Shown here: piece by piece, positions 1-9,782 of the stretch
Position numbering within the stretch: position 1 is the first letter of the stretch
How the letters are laid out: every line of letters starts with the position of its first letter
Assembly (NCBI GenBank): GCA_025362235.1
Contig: JANYGZ010000091.1
Location: 26,612 to 90,611 of the forward strand
Direction of reading: 5' to 3'
Length of the DNA: 64,000 nucleotides
DNA from: Ferruginibacter sp.
GTDB taxonomy: Bacteria; Bacteroidota; Bacteroidia; Chitinophagales; Chitinophagaceae
Program-made: the position numbers and the translations under genes
Notes under the pieces: generated by a model
Databases searched by the model: none
Told to the model about the DNA's origin: nothing
What the model saw: only the letters and a program-made list of their open reading frames with translations

Positions 1-2
1 TT

Positions 3-563
3 GCTGTTATTCCTGCTCTTGTGGGTGGTTTTTTATTAAAAAAACATATTGATGCTGCACTAAGCAATCTAACTTTTATAGCTTGTGTAATGATAGCAGG
101 AGGCATTATATTATTGTTCATCGATAATGTATTTAAAAGGCCAACAATAAATTCTGAAGAAAGAGTAAGTAACAAGACCGCCTTCATTATTGGTTGCGGC
201 CAGGTATTATCCATTATATTTCCTGGCTTAAGCAGAAGCGCAGCTACAATTATTACCGGTATGAGCCAAAAATTAACTCGAAGTGCTGCAGCAGAATTTT
301 CATTTTTTTTGGCAGTGCCCACAATGCTGGCTGCATCTGCCAAAAGTTTTTGGGATACTTATAAAGAGAACCCAGAAGTAATTGCAAAAGATAATATTAT
401 CCAATTGTTGATAGGATCTGTAGTAGCTTTTATTGTAGCTTTAATAGCCATTAAATTTTTTATTGATTTTTTGAAAAAATACGGCTTTCGTATTTGGGGT
501 GTTTATCGCATCATTATCGGCTTAGTCATGTTGTTTCTTATCTGGAAAGGGGTTGGACAATAA
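3..563 (+). CDS. uppP: Undecaprenyl-diphosphatase UppP (BacA), 5' truncated by window edge
   Basis: Frame is open from base 3 (AVIPALVGGFLLKKHID...); PGLSRSAATI motif and multiple TM segments typical of UppP. Confidence 0.93.
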   Translation, partial: AVIPALVGGFLLKKHIDAALSNLTFIACVMIAGGIILLFIDNVFKRPTINSEERVSNKTAFIIGCGQVLSIIFPGLSRSAATIITGMSQKLTRSAAAEFSFFLAVPTMLAASAKSFWDTYKENPEVIAKDNIIQLLIGSVVAFIVALIAIKFFIDFLKKYGFRIWGVYRIIIGLVMLFLIWKGVGQ

Positions 564-631
564 TATAATATAACGAACATAAATCCGGCCTTTGAATTAT
601 AATTATTAATTTAAAAGCTTAATTATCTCCA

Positions 632-1924
632 ATGCAAACCGCTTCCAAAAAAGTTATTAACGGATGGGCCATGTACGATTGGGCAAATTCTGTTTACAAC
701 CTTGTAATTACCGCCACTTTTTTTCCTGCTTATTATGCTGCGGTAACAGGTATCCAAAACGAAAAATTTAAAGATGGTGTTTGGTTTTTAGGAAGAAATT
801 TTGTGAACACTGAAATAAAGGATTATGTTTTATCATTTGGATTTCTTGTCATTGCTATTCTTTCCCCCGTTCTGTCTTCTATTGCTGATTATAAAGGCAA
901 TAAGAAAAATTTTATGCGCTTTTTTTGTTGGATGGGTGCGGCCAGCTGTTCTTTGATGTTTTTCTTTGATAAAGACCATGTAACACTTGGGTTGATGTGC
1001 TTTATGTTTGCAGGCATTGGGTTTTATGGCAGCCAGGTTTTTTATAACTCCTATTTACCCGAAATAGCTGCAGAAAAAGATATGGACAGAATAAGTGCCC
1101 GTGGCTACACAATGGGCTATATTGGAAGTGTAATAATGCAACTAATTGGCTTTGGATTAGTGATTGCAATGCCTAATAACCCGCTGCCATTAAAAATTAC
1201 TTTTTTACTGGTAGGTATCTGGTGGGTTGCATTTGCACAAATTACTTTTACAAGAATGCCGATGATTCCTAAAACTGAGAGAAAAATAAAAAAGCATGCA
1301 TTGACAAATGGTTTTCAAGAACTGCGAATTGTTTGGAACCAGGTAAGGCATATGCCACAATTAAAAAGATTTCTAACTGCTTTCTGTTTTTACAGCATGG
1401 GGGTACAAACCGTAATGTTGGTAGCAAGTGATTTTGGAATCAAAGTATTAAAACTGGAAAACAGTAAGCTAATTCTTACCATAGTAGTTATACAATTGGT
1501 GGCAATAGTTGGCGCCATTTCTATGAGCCGGTTATCTGCTATATATGGCAATATAAAAGTGCTTATTTTTACTGTACTTTTATGGATTGGTGTTTGTATT
1601 GCAGCCTATTTTATGCAAACAGAATTACACTTTTATATTATTGCATCTCTTGTAGGCCTGGTAATGGGGGGTATACAATCCCTTAGCCGCTCTACCTACG
1701 GTAAGCTGATGCCCGAAACAAAAGACACCACTTCCTTTTTTAGTTTTTATGATGTAACAGAAAAACTGGCAATAGTTATTGGGCTTTTTAGTTTTGGCTT
1801 TATAGAAGGCATTACCCATAACATGCGTAACTCTATTTTGGCTATGGTTATATTTTTTGTACTTGGATTGCTATTTTTAATAAGCACCATTATTGCGCAG
1901 AGAAAAAATGCAGCAGTTATTTAA
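632..1924 (+). CDS. MFS transporter, UMF1/Atg22-like
   Basis: N-terminal INGWAMYDWANSVYNLVITATFFPAYY is characteristic of the UMF1 family; about 12 TM segments. Confidence 0.85.
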   Translation: MQTASKKVINGWAMYDWANSVYNLVITATFFPAYYAAVTGIQNEKFKDGVWFLGRNFVNTEIKDYVLSFGFLVIAILSPVLSSIADYKGNKKNFMRFFCWMGAASCSLMFFFDKDHVTLGLMCFMFAGIGFYGSQVFYNSYLPEIAAEKDMDRISARGYTMGYIGSVIMQLIGFGLVIAMPNNPLPLKITFLLVGIWWVAFAQITFTRMPMIPKTERKIKKHALTNGFQELRIVWNQVRHMPQLKRFLTAFCFYSMGVQTVMLVASDFGIKVLKLENSKLILTIVVIQLVAIVGAISMSRLSAIYGNIKVLIFTVLLWIGVCIAAYFMQTELHFYIIASLVGLVMGGIQSLSRSTYGKLMPETKDTTSFFSFYDVTEKLAIVIGLFSFGFIEGITHNMRNSILAMVIFFVLGLLFLISTIIAQRKNAAVI

Positions 1925-1927
1925 TAA

Positions 1928-2776
1928 ATGAAATTATATACTATAAATACCGGTTATTTTAAATTAGATGGTGGCGCTATGTTTGGCGTAGTGCCTAAAA
2001 GTATCTGGAATAAACTAAATCCGGCTGATGAAAACAATATGTGCAGCTGGGCACTGCGTTGTTTATTGATTGAAGATGAAGGAAGGTTAATGTTGATTGA
2101 TACCGGCATGGGCAATAAACAGGATGCAAAATTTTTTAACCATTACTATTTGTATGGTGATGATACACTGGATAAATCTTTGGCAAAACATGGCTTTATA
2201 AAAGATGATATTACTGATGTTTTTTTAACGCATCTTCATTTTGACCACTGCGGTGGCTGTATCGACAGAGAAGGCGATCAATTGGTTACTGCTTTTAAAA
2301 ATGCTGTATACTGGAGTAATGAAACTCACTGGAAATGGGCCACTCAACCTAATGACAGGGAGAAGGCCAGTTTTTTAAAAGAAAATATTTTACCTATTCA
2401 GAAAAGCGGACAATTAAAATTTGTAGAGCTCCAGTTAAATGGTGCTACAAGTTTTTCTAAAAACATTGACATTATTTATGCAGAAGGACATACCAGTTCA
2501 ATGATGCTGCCAAAAATTAATTACAATGGAAAAACTATTGTATATATGGCAGACCTTTTACCATCTGTAGCTCATTTGCCCCTGCCGTACATTATGGGAT
2601 ACGATATGTTTCCACTAACAACGTTGGTTGAAAAGAAAATATTTCTTTTAGAAGCCGAGCAGAATAATTACATATTGTTTTTTGAACACGACCCCATCAA
2701 TGAATGTTGTACCCTGCAACAAACTGAAAAAGGAATTAGGCCAAAAGCTACTTTTAAATTGGATGAAATAGTATGA
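1928..2776 (+). CDS. MBL-fold metallo-hydrolase
   Basis: THLHFDHCGG metal-binding motif, later EGHTSSM and EHDP. Confidence 0.85.
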   Translation: MKLYTINTGYFKLDGGAMFGVVPKSIWNKLNPADENNMCSWALRCLLIEDEGRLMLIDTGMGNKQDAKFFNHYYLYGDDTLDKSLAKHGFIKDDITDVFLTHLHFDHCGGCIDREGDQLVTAFKNAVYWSNETHWKWATQPNDREKASFLKENILPIQKSGQLKFVELQLNGATSFSKNIDIIYAEGHTSSMMLPKINYNGKTIVYMADLLPSVAHLPLPYIMGYDMFPLTTLVEKKIFLLEAEQNNYILFFEHDPINECCTLQQTEKGIRPKATFKLDEIV

Positions 2777-2778
2777 TA

Positions 2779-3585
2779 CTACATTCCTCTGACACTTATC
2801 AAAGAAGTCAATGGGTATCGAAGATTTTTGTACCCAAACATATCTACTTTAATATTTCCTACAGTTACCGGGCTTTCTACCCTAAGTAATAAATGATTAG
2901 GGTCGTCACTTACCCAGATGGTCATTTTTTCGCCCCCTTTAAACATTGTACCCTTTATCAATAATGGCTTAATTTTTATAGCATTGAATTTACCATATTG
3001 TGTTTTAACCTTTTCTTTACCCATGTAGCGCAGGTATAAGTGAAACACTTCATCACCTAAAAACATGTCAAATGGAATCTTGTCTCCCGGTTTGTATTTT
3101 TCGTAATCAATATTCCTGGCATAATACATAGAACTTACTACATCCTGTATACATTTGGTTGTTTTAAAAACACCGTTGTTGCTAACGGCTGTACCCGCTT
3201 CCTGGTTAAAGGTTACATTGTTATAAATTTTATAACCGCCTTCGTATACATCCCTGATAAATTTCATTGGCAGCATGGTATTGGTATCAATGTACGATTC
3301 GTACCTGTCCCTTACTTTAAAAAAGTTATCAAAAAAAGGATAGTTTGTTCCTTCACCCACACAATGATACGCTGGCTTGCCATTAAACCGTTCAAGCGTA
3401 GTAGTAAAAGTAGCTTCGCCGGCGCCAACATATAAACCGAGTGTATTGTAAAAAACTTTCATGGTTAACACTTCACCGGCAATAAAAGAAGTATTCTTTG
3501 TGCCGCAAAAATCTGAGGGTTGCTCCTGCTGGGCATACCCAGAAAGACTGGCCATTAAAAAAAATACTTTCAGAATTCCTTTCAT
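2779..3585 (-). CDS. DUF3108-like exported protein
   Basis: N-terminal signal peptide; 'GEATFTTTLERFNGKPAYHCVGEG...' and 'WVSDDPNHLLLRVES' resemble DUF3108. Confidence 0.7.
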   Translation of the reverse strand: MKGILKVFFLMASLSGYAQQEQPSDFCGTKNTSFIAGEVLTMKVFYNTLGLYVGAGEATFTTTLERFNGKPAYHCVGEGTNYPFFDNFFKVRDRYESYIDTNTMLPMKFIRDVYEGGYKIYNNVTFNQEAGTAVSNNGVFKTTKCIQDVVSSMYYARNIDYEKYKPGDKIPFDMFLGDEVFHLYLRYMGKEKVKTQYGKFNAIKIKPLLIKGTMFKGGEKMTIWVSDDPNHLLLRVESPVTVGNIKVDMFGYKNLRYPLTSLISVRGM

Positions 3586-4640
3586 TTATCCTTTACGATT
3601 TTAATACTAAAAATTAACAGGCTCCCTATTATTGCCGGTACTACAAGATTTATAAGCCATATACCAAGCGCCGCTGTGGCTACCCCTAATTCATTTGTAG
3701 TATACAATTGAAAAATTATCCAGCTCGCACTTACCCGTACCGGTAATTCTATAAAACCAAGCGTTGGGGCAACAGCCATCACCAGATAAAAAATTGCCAC
3801 CAGCCAAAAACATAACCAAACTGCAATTTTTACCTCCATTACCTGGAGTAATAACAGGTATTGGAAAACAAATACCAAATAACGCACAAATGATAAAGAT
3901 AATATCTGCACCAGTTGAAAATTGTTAAATTCATCCAGTACGTTGATGTGTTTTACTGCCTTGTGCAAGGCAGGCACTTTTTCCATCATTCTAACAAGCC
4001 AGCCCAAACGCAAATAAAATAATAACAATATAACAGTAAGGCCAACACAGAGCGATGTAATAACTGCCTCCCAAAATTCGGGTATAACCCGCAATATGGT
4101 ATTATCGTATTGTGAAAAGTATCTTAAAAAAAATAGCCCTAAACAGCCCATTATCATTGTAACCAGCAACTGGCTTATGCTTCCCACCATTGCCAGCGAA
4201 ATAGCTTTAATGCGGTTGCCATTTTCAATATATAAAATACGGCCTCCATATTCACCAATTCTATTAGGTGTAAGTATGGTAATACTACAGCCCGATAAAA
4301 CCGATTTGAAGGCCTTAAAAAAAGAAAACGTCTGTATATGTTTTACCAGCAATCTCCATTTTGTGGCTTCAATACTCCAGTTGGTCAACATTAAAAAAAC
4401 AACCAGCCACAACTTCCAGTTGGTCCAGCTATTTTTTATCTTGTTCCATTGTATACCAAGATTGGGTTTATCAATTACCTGGTGATACAGACTCCACGAC
4501 AAAATAAGAAACAGCAGTGGGCCAAAAAAAAAGTTAATTAATATTTTTATACTTTTATTCAAAAAGGTTTTCTTTATTTTTTCTCCACCACTTAAGACAG
4601 CAAAGCGAAGCATATGTTTAACTACTTTTGTTACGGACAA
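3582..4640 (-). CDS. Lysylphosphatidylglycerol synthase TM-region / flippase-like membrane protein
   Basis: Multi-TM protein, 'SGCSITILTPNRIGEYGGRILYIE'; 4-nt overlap with the downstream DUF3108 gene. Confidence 0.7.
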   Translation of the reverse strand: MSVTKVVKHMLRFAVLSGGEKIKKTFLNKSIKILINFFFGPLLFLILSWSLYHQVIDKPNLGIQWNKIKNSWTNWKLWLVVFLMLTNWSIEATKWRLLVKHIQTFSFFKAFKSVLSGCSITILTPNRIGEYGGRILYIENGNRIKAISLAMVGSISQLLVTMIMGCLGLFFLRYFSQYDNTILRVIPEFWEAVITSLCVGLTVILLLFYLRLGWLVRMMEKVPALHKAVKHINVLDEFNNFQLVQILSLSFVRYLVFVFQYLLLLQVMEVKIAVWLCFWLVAIFYLVMAVAPTLGFIELPVRVSASWIIFQLYTTNELGVATAALGIWLINLVVPAIIGSLLIFSIKIVKDK

Positions 4641-4812
4641 TTAATTATTAAAATTATCACGATGCCGCAATATCATTTTATATATTTTGTATAATGGGCA
4701 CCAGGCATTAAAATTAAACATCATTATTTATACTACTTTAAACGTAGTTATTACAATACAAGTATAGTTGAATTTCCAGTTAATCCATCAATCAAAAAAT
4801 AAGTTTTAAAAA

Positions 4813-5376
4813 TTGCAAAAAAAATCGACAATAATTTTAGGGATAGATCCTGGTACGGTAGTAATGGGTTATGGATTGATACAAATAACCGGCAGCACCA
4901 TTAAACTGGTTGAAATGGATATTTTAAAACCTGGCAAAGTAGATGACCCTTATAGAAAACTACAATTAATTTATAATACCGTTAGTGGCCTTATTATTAA
5001 ATACAAACCCGATGTATTTGCTATTGAAGCCCCATTTTTTGGCAAGAATGTTCAGAGCATGCTAAAGCTGGGCAGGGCCCAGGGAGTAGCCATAGCAGCT
5101 GCAATGAGGCATGGCCTGGATGTTACAGAATATGCCCCTAAAAAAATAAAACAATCCATTACCGGAAATGGTAATGCCAGTAAAGAACAGGTACTAAAAA
5201 TGCTGCAACGGTTACTGAATTTTACCGAAGACCCAAAGTATTTTGATGCATCAGATGCACTGGCTGTTGCAGTATGCCACTATTTTCAGGAAAAAGGGCA
5301 ACCACTTACAACATCGAAAAAAGTAAATGGGTGGGGTGATTTTTTACAAAAAAATCCTGACAGGTTAAAAAAATAA
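4813..5376 (+). CDS. ruvC: Crossover junction endodeoxyribonuclease RuvC
   Basis: ILGIDPGTVVMGYGLI, IEAPFFGKNVQSMLKLGRAQGVA, DASDALAVAVCH; TTG start. Confidence 0.96.
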   Translation: MQKKSTIILGIDPGTVVMGYGLIQITGSTIKLVEMDILKPGKVDDPYRKLQLIYNTVSGLIIKYKPDVFAIEAPFFGKNVQSMLKLGRAQGVAIAAAMRHGLDVTEYAPKKIKQSITGNGNASKEQVLKMLQRLLNFTEDPKYFDASDALAVAVCHYFQEKGQPLTTSKKVNGWGDFLQKNPDRLKK

Positions 5377-5378
5377 TA

Positions 5379-5768
5379 TTAAAGATTTGAGATAATTTTT
5401 TGTTGGATAGTTTTAAATTCTTCCGGAGATAATTTCAATTTATTATTCATAAAGTTTAAATCGTTGGCTGAATTAATAGGCATTAAATGTACATGCGCAT
5501 GTGGTACTTCCAGCCCAACTACACTTATGCCACAACGGTTACAATCAAAAGATTTTTCAATAGCCTTTGCAATAGGTCTGGCAAACAGCAATAAACCATT
5601 TAAATAATTATCGGGCAAATCAAAAAACTTATCAACTTCAATTTTTGCTATTACCAGTACATGCCCTTTTACCAACGGAAAGATATCAAGGAAGGCAAAA
5701 AAATTTTCATCTTCCGCAATTTTATAGCAGGGGATTTCACCGGCAATTATTTTCGAAAAAATGGTCAT
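5379..5768 (-). CDS. HIT family protein
   Basis: Histidine triad region HAHVHLMPI; IFSKIIAGEIPCYKIAED. Confidence 0.95.
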   Translation of the reverse strand: MTIFSKIIAGEIPCYKIAEDENFFAFLDIFPLVKGHVLVIAKIEVDKFFDLPDNYLNGLLLFARPIAKAIEKSFDCNRCGISVVGLEVPHAHVHLMPINSANDLNFMNNKLKLSPEEFKTIQQKIISNL

Positions 5769-5802
5769 AAAATCTGATATTTATCATAAAAATACAAACA
5801 AA

Positions 5803-5828
5803 AAACCCACTCAAAATTGAATGGGTTT
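5803..5828 (-). terminator. Intrinsic terminator downstream of greA
   Basis: AAACCCAcTCAAaaTTGAaTGGGTTT hairpin; on the minus strand followed by TTTTTTGTTTG. Confidence 0.75.
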
Positions 5829-5848
5829 AAAAAAATTAAATGGTGCAT

Positions 5849-6322
5849 TTAAATAGTGATATTCTCAACTTTAAATTTTAATAAACCAACCGGCACAGTT
5901 ACCTCTGCAACTTCGCCAATGGCTTTCCCTAACAGGCCTTTACCAATTGGAGATGTTACAGAAATTTTACCAAGTTTTAAATCGGCCTCTTTTTCAGAAA
6001 CAATCTGGTAGGTAACTTTCTTTTTTGTACCCAAATTGGTAACGGTTACCTTGGTCAATATGGAGACTTTGCTTGTATCAATATTATTTTCATCCAAAAT
6101 ACGGGCAGTAGCAATAATCCCTTCAAGGTATTTTATTTTTGCTTCAAGCATTCCCTGTGCTTCTTTTGCAGCATCATATTCTGCATTTTCTTTCAAATCG
6201 CCTTTTTCCCGGGCTTCGGCAATAGCCTTGCTGGCAGCAGGGCGTTCTACACTTTTCATGTGGTGCAGCTCATGCTTCATTTGCTCGAAGGTTTCTTGTT
6301 TTACATAGTTCATTTCGCTCAT
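5849..6322 (-). CDS. greA: Transcription elongation factor GreA
   Basis: MNYVKQETFEQMKHELHHMKSVERPAASKAIAEAREKGDLKENAEYDAAKEAQG; track ORF (to 6397) runs upstream through the leader hairpin, so start set at MSEMNYV. Confidence 0.95.
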   Translation of the reverse strand: MSEMNYVKQETFEQMKHELHHMKSVERPAASKAIAEAREKGDLKENAEYDAAKEAQGMLEAKIKYLEGIIATARILDENNIDTSKVSILTKVTVTNLGTKKKVTYQIVSEKEADLKLGKISVTSPIGKGLLGKAIGEVAEVTVPVGLLKFKVENITI

Positions 6323-6350
6323 AACACTTCTTTTTAGAGTAAACAGAAAA

Positions 6351-6388
6351 AAATACAACGCCCCGGTATTGTCCAAGGCGTTGTATTT
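6351..6388 (-). terminator. Terminator/attenuator hairpin in greA leader and downstream of the 2-hydroxyacid dehydrogenase gene
   Basis: Perfect 12-bp arms AAATACAACGCC (6351-6362) / GGCGTTGTATTT (6377-6388); on the minus strand ends in a T-run. Confidence 0.8.
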
Positions 6389-6394
6389 AATATG

Positions 6395-6424
6395 CAAAGA
6401 TAATTAAATCCCCAACTTCTGCAA
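6395..6424 (-). promoter_or_regulatory. Bacteroidetes-type promoter for greA (TTG-N19-TATCTTTG)
   Basis: Minus strand TTG CAGAAGTTGGGGATTTAAT TATCTTTG, embedded in the last codons of the upstream gene. Confidence 0.7.
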
Positions 6425-7372
6425 TATAACAGCACTCATTTTATAAAAAGCCTCGTGGCTATAGCCTGCAATATGTGGCGTTACTATTACATTAGGCTGC
6501 TTGGTTAAATACTCCAGTTGTTGCTGTTGTACTGGTGAAAATGTTTGTAATTTTTCATTTTCTAAAACATCCAGTGCAGCCCCGGCAATTTTATTTTGTT
6601 GTAATGCCCTTATTAAAGCATTGGTTTCAGTAACGCCACCACGACAGGCATTTATAAAATAAGGTTTTTCTGTAAGTGCATTAAAAAAATCATCATCGGC
6701 CAAATGTTTTGTTTCAGCAGTTAACGGTATATGCAAACTGATAACATCTGCATAACGGCAAATTTGTTCCATACTTGCTTCCTTAATATAGCCTGCACCA
6801 AAACCAAATTTATATTTATCGTATGCCAGTACAGTAACATCAAATGCGGCTAATAATTTTGCCAAAGCATTGCCGGTATTACCAAAACCAATGATACCAA
6901 TTGTTTTACCACTTAACTCAAACCCACGATTGGGATCCCTTAACCATTTCCCCTCTTTTACTTCTTCAAAACTTTTGGAAATATTATTCATTAAATTTAA
7001 TAACAGGCCCAATACATGCTCTGCCACTGCATTACGGTTTCCTTCAGGGCTGCTTACACATATAATACCCTTGCTTTCTGCATAATTTACATCAATCAAT
7101 TCCATGCCACTTCCCAAACGGCCAATCCATTTTAATTTAACTGCCCTGTCTAAAATCAACTGGTCAATTTTTAAACGGGTAGTTACTATTAAGCCTTCTA
7201 TATCACTAATCAATCTGGTTAATTCATCATAAGTAATTTCTGGCAGATAAATTACCTCATACCCCTTTTGTTGTAAAGTGGTTGCCAAAAAATTGTGCGC
7301 TTTAGCTGTAATTAATATCCGTGATTTAATTTGAGTCATCATTAAAGTTTTCAAACATATATAAACTTGCAA
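6404..7372 (-). CDS. D-isomer-specific 2-hydroxyacid dehydrogenase (SerA-like)
   Basis: [20 protein letters not shown] Rossmann motif, [27 protein letters not shown]. Confidence 0.9.
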   Translation of the reverse strand: MQVYICLKTLMMTQIKSRILITAKAHNFLATTLQQKGYEVIYLPEITYDELTRLISDIEGLIVTTRLKIDQLILDRAVKLKWIGRLGSGMELIDVNYAESKGIICVSSPEGNRNAVAEHVLGLLLNLMNNISKSFEEVKEGKWLRDPNRGFELSGKTIGIIGFGNTGNALAKLLAAFDVTVLAYDKYKFGFGAGYIKEASMEQICRYADVISLHIPLTAETKHLADDDFFNALTEKPYFINACRGGVTETNALIRALQQNKIAGAALDVLENEKLQTFSPVQQQQLEYLTKQPNVIVTPHIAGYSHEAFYKMSAVILQKLGI

Positions 7373-7491
7373 AGTAGCAACTAACTAATAGTTTTTATAT
7401 GTTGCCAAGTTTTAAAAGAAAAAATTGAGAGTTGATAATTAGACAGGTATAAACGGAAATTTATATGACATTATTTTAGGCTTATAATAAA

Positions 7492-7872
7492 TTATTCGGC
7501 TGCAATTACACTTATTTCAACATTGGCATTTTTAGGCAGGCCTTTTACTGCTACGGTTTCTCTTGCCGGAAAAAAGCCGTCAAAGTATTTTGCATAAATT
7601 TCATTTACCCGGCTAAACAATTCCATATCGCTTAAAAAAATAGTTGTTTTTACAATATTGCTAAAATCCATGCCGGCTTCTGCTAATATTGCTTTTACAT
7701 TTTGTAATACCTGGTGTGTTTCTTCAATAATATCGGCATTGGCAAGGTCGTTGGTACCGGGTTTTAAGGCTACCTGGCCGGATACAAATAAAAAGTTACC
7801 ACTTTTAATAGCCTGGTTGTAAGGGCCAATTGGCGCAGGGGCATTGCTGGTTTGTATAATTTGCTTGGTCAT
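7492..7872 (-). CDS. ridA: RidA family (reactive intermediate/imine deaminase)
   Basis: MTKQIIQTSNAPAPIGPYNQAIKSGNFLFVSGQ ... ETVAVKGLPKNANVEISVIA; internal start preferred to track start. Confidence 0.95.
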   Translation of the reverse strand: MTKQIIQTSNAPAPIGPYNQAIKSGNFLFVSGQVALKPGTNDLANADIIEETHQVLQNVKAILAEAGMDFSNIVKTTIFLSDMELFSRVNEIYAKYFDGFFPARETVAVKGLPKNANVEISVIAAE

Positions 7873-7935
7873 GATTTTTGTAATAATTACAAATATATCT
7901 TTTATCAACCACCTATTTTTGTAAAAATTTCCTAA

Positions 7936-8538
7936 ATGATACTTGCAGTATTTGGCAACGACGGGCAATGGAATGAAATTAAAAAGGATATTACCCATGT
8001 TGAATGGATACGGCTTAATTCTTTAAATAATATTCCGGCAAGTATAGATGCGGTTTTTATTATTGATGAAAGTGCTGTTATTGATTATAGCACCCTTTCA
8101 AAACCTGTTTTTATAAATGCTGTCTGCGGTACTTTAAAAGAAATAAATACACCTGAAAACGTAGTACGCATCAATGGATGGAATGGTTTTTTATCAAGGC
8201 CAAACTGGGAAATTGCAGGCATAATCAATGAAAATATTATTACAATTATAAATGCACTAAATAAGCAATACACAAAAGTACCAGATGAACCTGGCTTTAT
8301 TGCTGCAAGGGTGCTGGCCATGATAATTAATGAAGCATGGTTTACATTAGAAGAAAAAATAAGCACCAAAGCAGAAATTGATATAGCCATGAAGCTGGGT
8401 ACAAATTATCCATACGGCCCGTTTGAATGGGGTAAACTGATAGGAGAAAAAAACATTGTTGAATTACTGCAAAAATTAAGTGTACATAATAAAAGATATT
8501 TACCTGCCCCATTATTACAGCAAAAAATAAGCAAATGA
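7936..8538 (+). CDS. 3-hydroxyacyl-CoA dehydrogenase C-terminal-domain-like protein
   Basis: DEPGFIAARVLAMIINEAWFTLEEKISTKAEIDIAMKLGTNYPYGPFEWGKLIG; the N-terminal part is short and degenerate. Confidence 0.75.
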   Translation: MILAVFGNDGQWNEIKKDITHVEWIRLNSLNNIPASIDAVFIIDESAVIDYSTLSKPVFINAVCGTLKEINTPENVVRINGWNGFLSRPNWEIAGIINENIITIINALNKQYTKVPDEPGFIAARVLAMIINEAWFTLEEKISTKAEIDIAMKLGTNYPYGPFEWGKLIGEKNIVELLQKLSVHNKRYLPAPLLQQKISK

Positions 8539-9218
8539 GTTTACTATTAAATATTGACACCGCTATTTCTACAGCAAGCATAAGCATTGCAAAGGATGGC
8601 CATATTTTAGGGGAAGCTATTAATATTGACCAAAAAGACCAGGGTACATTTATACAACCCGCAATACAGTCAATTGCCAAAGATATAGGCATCCATTTAA
8701 GTGAACTAGCTGCAATAGCAGTAGTGGCCGGGCCCGGAAGTTATACGGGTCTTAGAGTAGGAATGGCCAGTGCCAAAGGCTTATGCTATGCTCTTGGTAA
8801 GCCTTTAATTACTATTGGCACATTAAATTTATTAACCTACCAGGCTATAAATGAGGCCGGTATTGCCCCGGAAGATATACCAACCCTATATTGCCCAATG
8901 GTTGATGCAAGAAGAATGGAAGTATTTACGGCTGTGTTTGATAAAGGGCTAAACACCGTTTTATCCCCTTGTGCCATGATTATTGATGAAAATTCTTTTG
9001 CTAATCTACTGTTAAATAATAAAACTATTTTTTTTGGCAATGGGGCAGAAAAATGGCAGAAAATAAATCGGCAAAAAAATGCCGCGTTTTTTGAGCTAAA
9101 AAGCAAAACATTGTATATGAATGAATTATCATTCAAAAAATACATGGCCAACGATTTTGCCGATACCGCTTATGCTGAACCGATGTATATCAAAGAATTT
9201 TACAACCCAGTTATTTAA
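8535..9218 (+). CDS. tsaB: tRNA threonylcarbamoyladenosine biosynthesis protein TsaB
   Basis: LLNIDTAISTASISIAKDG, VVAGPGSYTGLRVGMASAKGLCYALGKPL; 4-nt overlap with upstream gene. Confidence 0.95.
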   Translation: MSLLLNIDTAISTASISIAKDGHILGEAINIDQKDQGTFIQPAIQSIAKDIGIHLSELAAIAVVAGPGSYTGLRVGMASAKGLCYALGKPLITIGTLNLLTYQAINEAGIAPEDIPTLYCPMVDARRMEVFTAVFDKGLNTVLSPCAMIIDENSFANLLLNNKTIFFGNGAEKWQKINRQKNAAFFELKSKTLYMNELSFKKYMANDFADTAYAEPMYIKEFYNPVI

Positions 9219-9292
9219 TGGCTTTTACTTTATTCATCCATAAAATAATACCGTTTATCTAATAAGGATTTTAATAAATATAAAATGCTTTG

Positions 9293-9300
9293 TATCTTTG
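9293..9300 (+). promoter_or_regulatory. -7 box (TATCTTTG) of the ArsR-family gene
   Basis: TATCTTTG matches the Bacteroidetes TAnnTTTG consensus, 40 nt before ATG at 9340. Confidence 0.6.
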
Positions 9301-9339
9301 CCGCGTTATATTCAAGCACAAACTAAAAATTTAATATCT

Positions 9340-9696
9340 ATGACAAATGACACAGTTGCTCCAGTGGAGCAAGCATCTAAGTTGCAACACGCTACTAACA
9401 TGAGTACGATTAAAATTGACTACTACAGTGTAAAGAAAGCAGCCCTGATTTTAAGGGCACTTAATCACAAATTGCGCCAGCAGTTATTGAAGTTGATTGA
9501 AGAAGAAAAGAAAATCACCGTTACAGAAATCTATGTTCGCTTAAGGTTAGAACAATCAGTTGCATCACAGCACCTAGCTATTTTACGCAAAGCAGGTGTT
9601 GTAAGCACCCAACGCGACGGTAAGTTTATTTATTACATTATCAACCATAAAAGAATTGACGAAATAAGCAATTTTGTTAATGAATTGGTTGCCTGA
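9340..9696 (+). CDS. ArsR/winged-helix transcriptional regulator
   Basis: ALNHKLRQQLLKLIEEEKKITVTEIYVRLRLEQSVASQHLAILRKAGVVSTQRDGKFIYY; start moved from 9298 (inside the promoter) to 9340. Confidence 0.9.
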   Translation: MTNDTVAPVEQASKLQHATNMSTIKIDYYSVKKAALILRALNHKLRQQLLKLIEEEKKITVTEIYVRLRLEQSVASQHLAILRKAGVVSTQRDGKFIYYIINHKRIDEISNFVNELVA

Positions 9697-9717
9697 TATA
9701 AAAGTTACCTGTAAAAA

Positions 9718-9747
9718 ACGGATGCTATAATAGCATCCGTTTTTTTT
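9718..9747 (+). terminator. Intrinsic terminator after the ArsR gene
   Basis: ACGGATGCTAT-a-ATAGCATCCGT followed by T7. Confidence 0.9.
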
Positions 9748-9754
9748 ATCTTTG
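9747..9754 (+). promoter_or_regulatory. -7 box (TATCTTTG) of the MBL-rhodanese gene
   Basis: TATCTTTG 28 nt before ATG 9783, abutting the preceding terminator T-run. Confidence 0.6.
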
Positions 9755-9782
9755 CAATTAAAATAAATCATCCATATTTTTT

